From Caldilineae bacterium (GTDB lineage: Bacteria; Chloroflexota; Anaerolineae; J102), in NCBI GenBank assembly GCA_003694905.1, contig RFJM01000479.1, forward strand, positions 1 to 5,966: a stretch of DNA of 5,966 bases. The letters are read 5' to 3'. This document shows, one piece after another, positions 4,976 through 5,966 of this stretch (position 1 is its first letter; every line of letters starts with the position of its first letter). Made by a program: the position numbers and the translations under genes. The notes beneath the pieces were generated by a model. The model was not told the DNA's origin. It worked only from the letters and a program-made list of their open reading frames with translations, and ran no database searches.

Positions 4976-5966
4976 CTACATGGCAGGTCCGGTGGACCCC
5001 CGCACAATCAATTGAGCCGGCAGTGTTATGTGCCCGGGCTCGTAAGCTGCCTCGCTCTGTAGACGGCCCACCAGACGCTGGACGGCCAAGCGGCCGATCT
5101 CGGCTATGGGCTGGCGGATAGTCGTCAGCGGTGGTTCCACGATCTGGCTGAGCACGATGTCATCGAAGCCCACGACGGAGAGGTCCTGAGGGATGCGCCG
5201 ACCCAAATCCCTGGCTCCGGCGTAAGCACCGAAGGCATACATGTCGTTCACCGCGAACAAGGCCGTCGGTGGATCGCTCAGGCTGAGCAGGGCGTGAGCA
5301 CCCTGGCGGCCGAGATCCACCGCGTTGGCGTCGCCGAAGTTGTCGGGCTCCGCCCCTTGCCAGACAAGCTCGGGATCGAAGGGAATGCCGGCCTCCTCCA
5401 GGGCGCTGCGGTAGCCCTCCAGGCGATCCAGGCGGCTGACCGTACGGATGGGACCGGATACGAAACCGATGCGACGGTGACCCAGGGCCAGGAGATGTTT
5501 TGTGGCCAGGCGGGCAGCCTGCACGTTATCAACACTGATGGAGTCCATGGGCATCTGGTCGGCGGCCTGGCCGGGTCGGTCGAAGGCCACCACCCGCAGA
5601 CCTCGACGGATGAGATCATCGAGATGACTGAAAGCAACCAGCGAAGAACCAAAAATGATCCCCCGCACGCCATAGCTCCATAGTTCCTCGGCATAGGTAC
5701 GCTCCCGCTCGGCATCGCGCTCGCTATTCCCCAAGAGCACCTGGTAGCCCAACTCCATAGCCGCCTTTTCCACCTCTCGCGCAAACACACCGTAGAAGGG
5801 ATTGGCCACCGAGGGTACGATGAGTCCCAAAATGAAGGTCTGACCCGTCTTCAACTGACGGGCCGCCTGGTTTGGCGTGTATCCCAGTTCCTCGATAGCG
5901 GCCAGGATGCGTTCCTTGGTCGACGGTCGCATACGCTCATCTCGTCCGTTGAGCAGATTGGACACG
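4976..5966 (-). CDS. LacI-family transcriptional regulator, N-terminus cut by window end
   Basis: A DNA-binding regulator of the LacI/GalR family, probably controlling the sugar operon downstream. The visible protein has about 330 residues and ends at a TAG. It opens inside the helix-turn-helix with VSNLLNGRDERM, so the GTG at 5965 is an internal valine, and roughly the first 15 to 20 residues lie beyond the window. Next comes the hinge region, with PNQAARQLKTG matching the family A-R-x-L hinge helix. The periplasmic-binding-like effector domain follows, with family hallmarks LGLIVPSVANPFYG, HLLALGHRRIGFVSGP, ALFAVNDMYAFGA, LSVVGFDDI and PPLTTIRQP. It lies 52 nt upstream of the SDR on the same strand with no visible terminator between, so read-through and autoregulation are possible. 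The effector cannot be read from sequence; a uronate or deoxy-keto-uronate is a guess from context. No convincing palindromic operator was found in the window. Confidence 0.95.
   Translation of the reverse strand, partial: VSNLLNGRDERMRPSTKERILAAIEELGYTPNQAARQLKTGQTFILGLIVPSVANPFYGVFAREVEKAAMELGYQVLLGNSERDAERERTYAEELWSYGVRGIIFGSSLVAFSHLDDLIRRGLRVVAFDRPGQAADQMPMDSISVDNVQAARLATKHLLALGHRRIGFVSGPIRTVSRLDRLEGYRSALEEAGIPFDPELVWQGAEPDNFGDANAVDLGRQGAHALLSLSDPPTALFAVNDMYAFGAYAGARDLGRRIPQDLSVVGFDDIVLSQIVEPPLTTIRQPIAEIGRLAVQRLVGRLQSEAAYEPGHITLPAQLIVRGSTGPAM

Noticed and set aside
4924..5007. Longer SDR start at 5007
   Set aside because: It overlaps the regulator's end, lacks a good ribosome site, and adds a leader unlike SDR N-termini; ATG 4923 has AAGGAG at 6 nt.

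Overview
The window carries one gene cluster, read entirely on the minus strand from position 5966 down to position 1. It looks like a carbohydrate-utilisation locus for unsaturated uronic-acid oligosaccharides, the products of polysaccharide lyases. In transcription order it holds: a LacI-family regulator (N-terminus cut off by the window end), a short-chain dehydrogenase/reductase (SDR), a GH88-type unsaturated glucuronyl hydrolase whose frame is broken by one missing base, two ABC sugar permeases (MalF-like, then MalG-like), and a solute-binding lipoprotein whose C-terminus runs off the window. Gaps are short (52, 11, 18, 2 and 140 nt), each complete gene has a good Shine-Dalgarno (SD) sequence, and I see no terminator, so genes 2 to 6 probably form one operon.

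Proposed division of labour (inference from families and context): the lipoprotein captures an unsaturated di- or oligosaccharide outside the membrane and the two permeases import it. The ATPase is not in the window. The cytoplasmic GH88 enzyme removes the terminal 4,5-unsaturated uronic acid, which rearranges spontaneously to 4-deoxy-L-threo-5-hexosulose uronate (also called 5-keto-4-deoxyuronate or DEH). The SDR would carry out a reduction leading to 2-keto-3-deoxygluconate, either as a direct DEH reductase or as a KduD-like enzyme. The LacI-type protein is the likely local regulator.

Organism: moderately high G+C, with a binding protein that has a short lipoprotein signal followed by an Ala/Pro/Glu/Gln-rich tether. 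Together with a LacI gene leading a sugar ABC operon, this recalls Chloroflexota (Caldilinea/Anaerolinea-like bacteria). This is an impression of style, not a demonstrated placement.

No RNA gene, mobile element, CRISPR array, tRNA or clear operator was found. The longest non-coding stretch is the 140 nt gap between the second permease and the binding protein. It contains the longest SD match in the window, placed in front of a three-codon reading frame. The points most worth checking are that mini-ORF, the GH88 frameshift and the exact reaction of the SDR. Overall this is a recognisable type of locus rather than a clearly new system.
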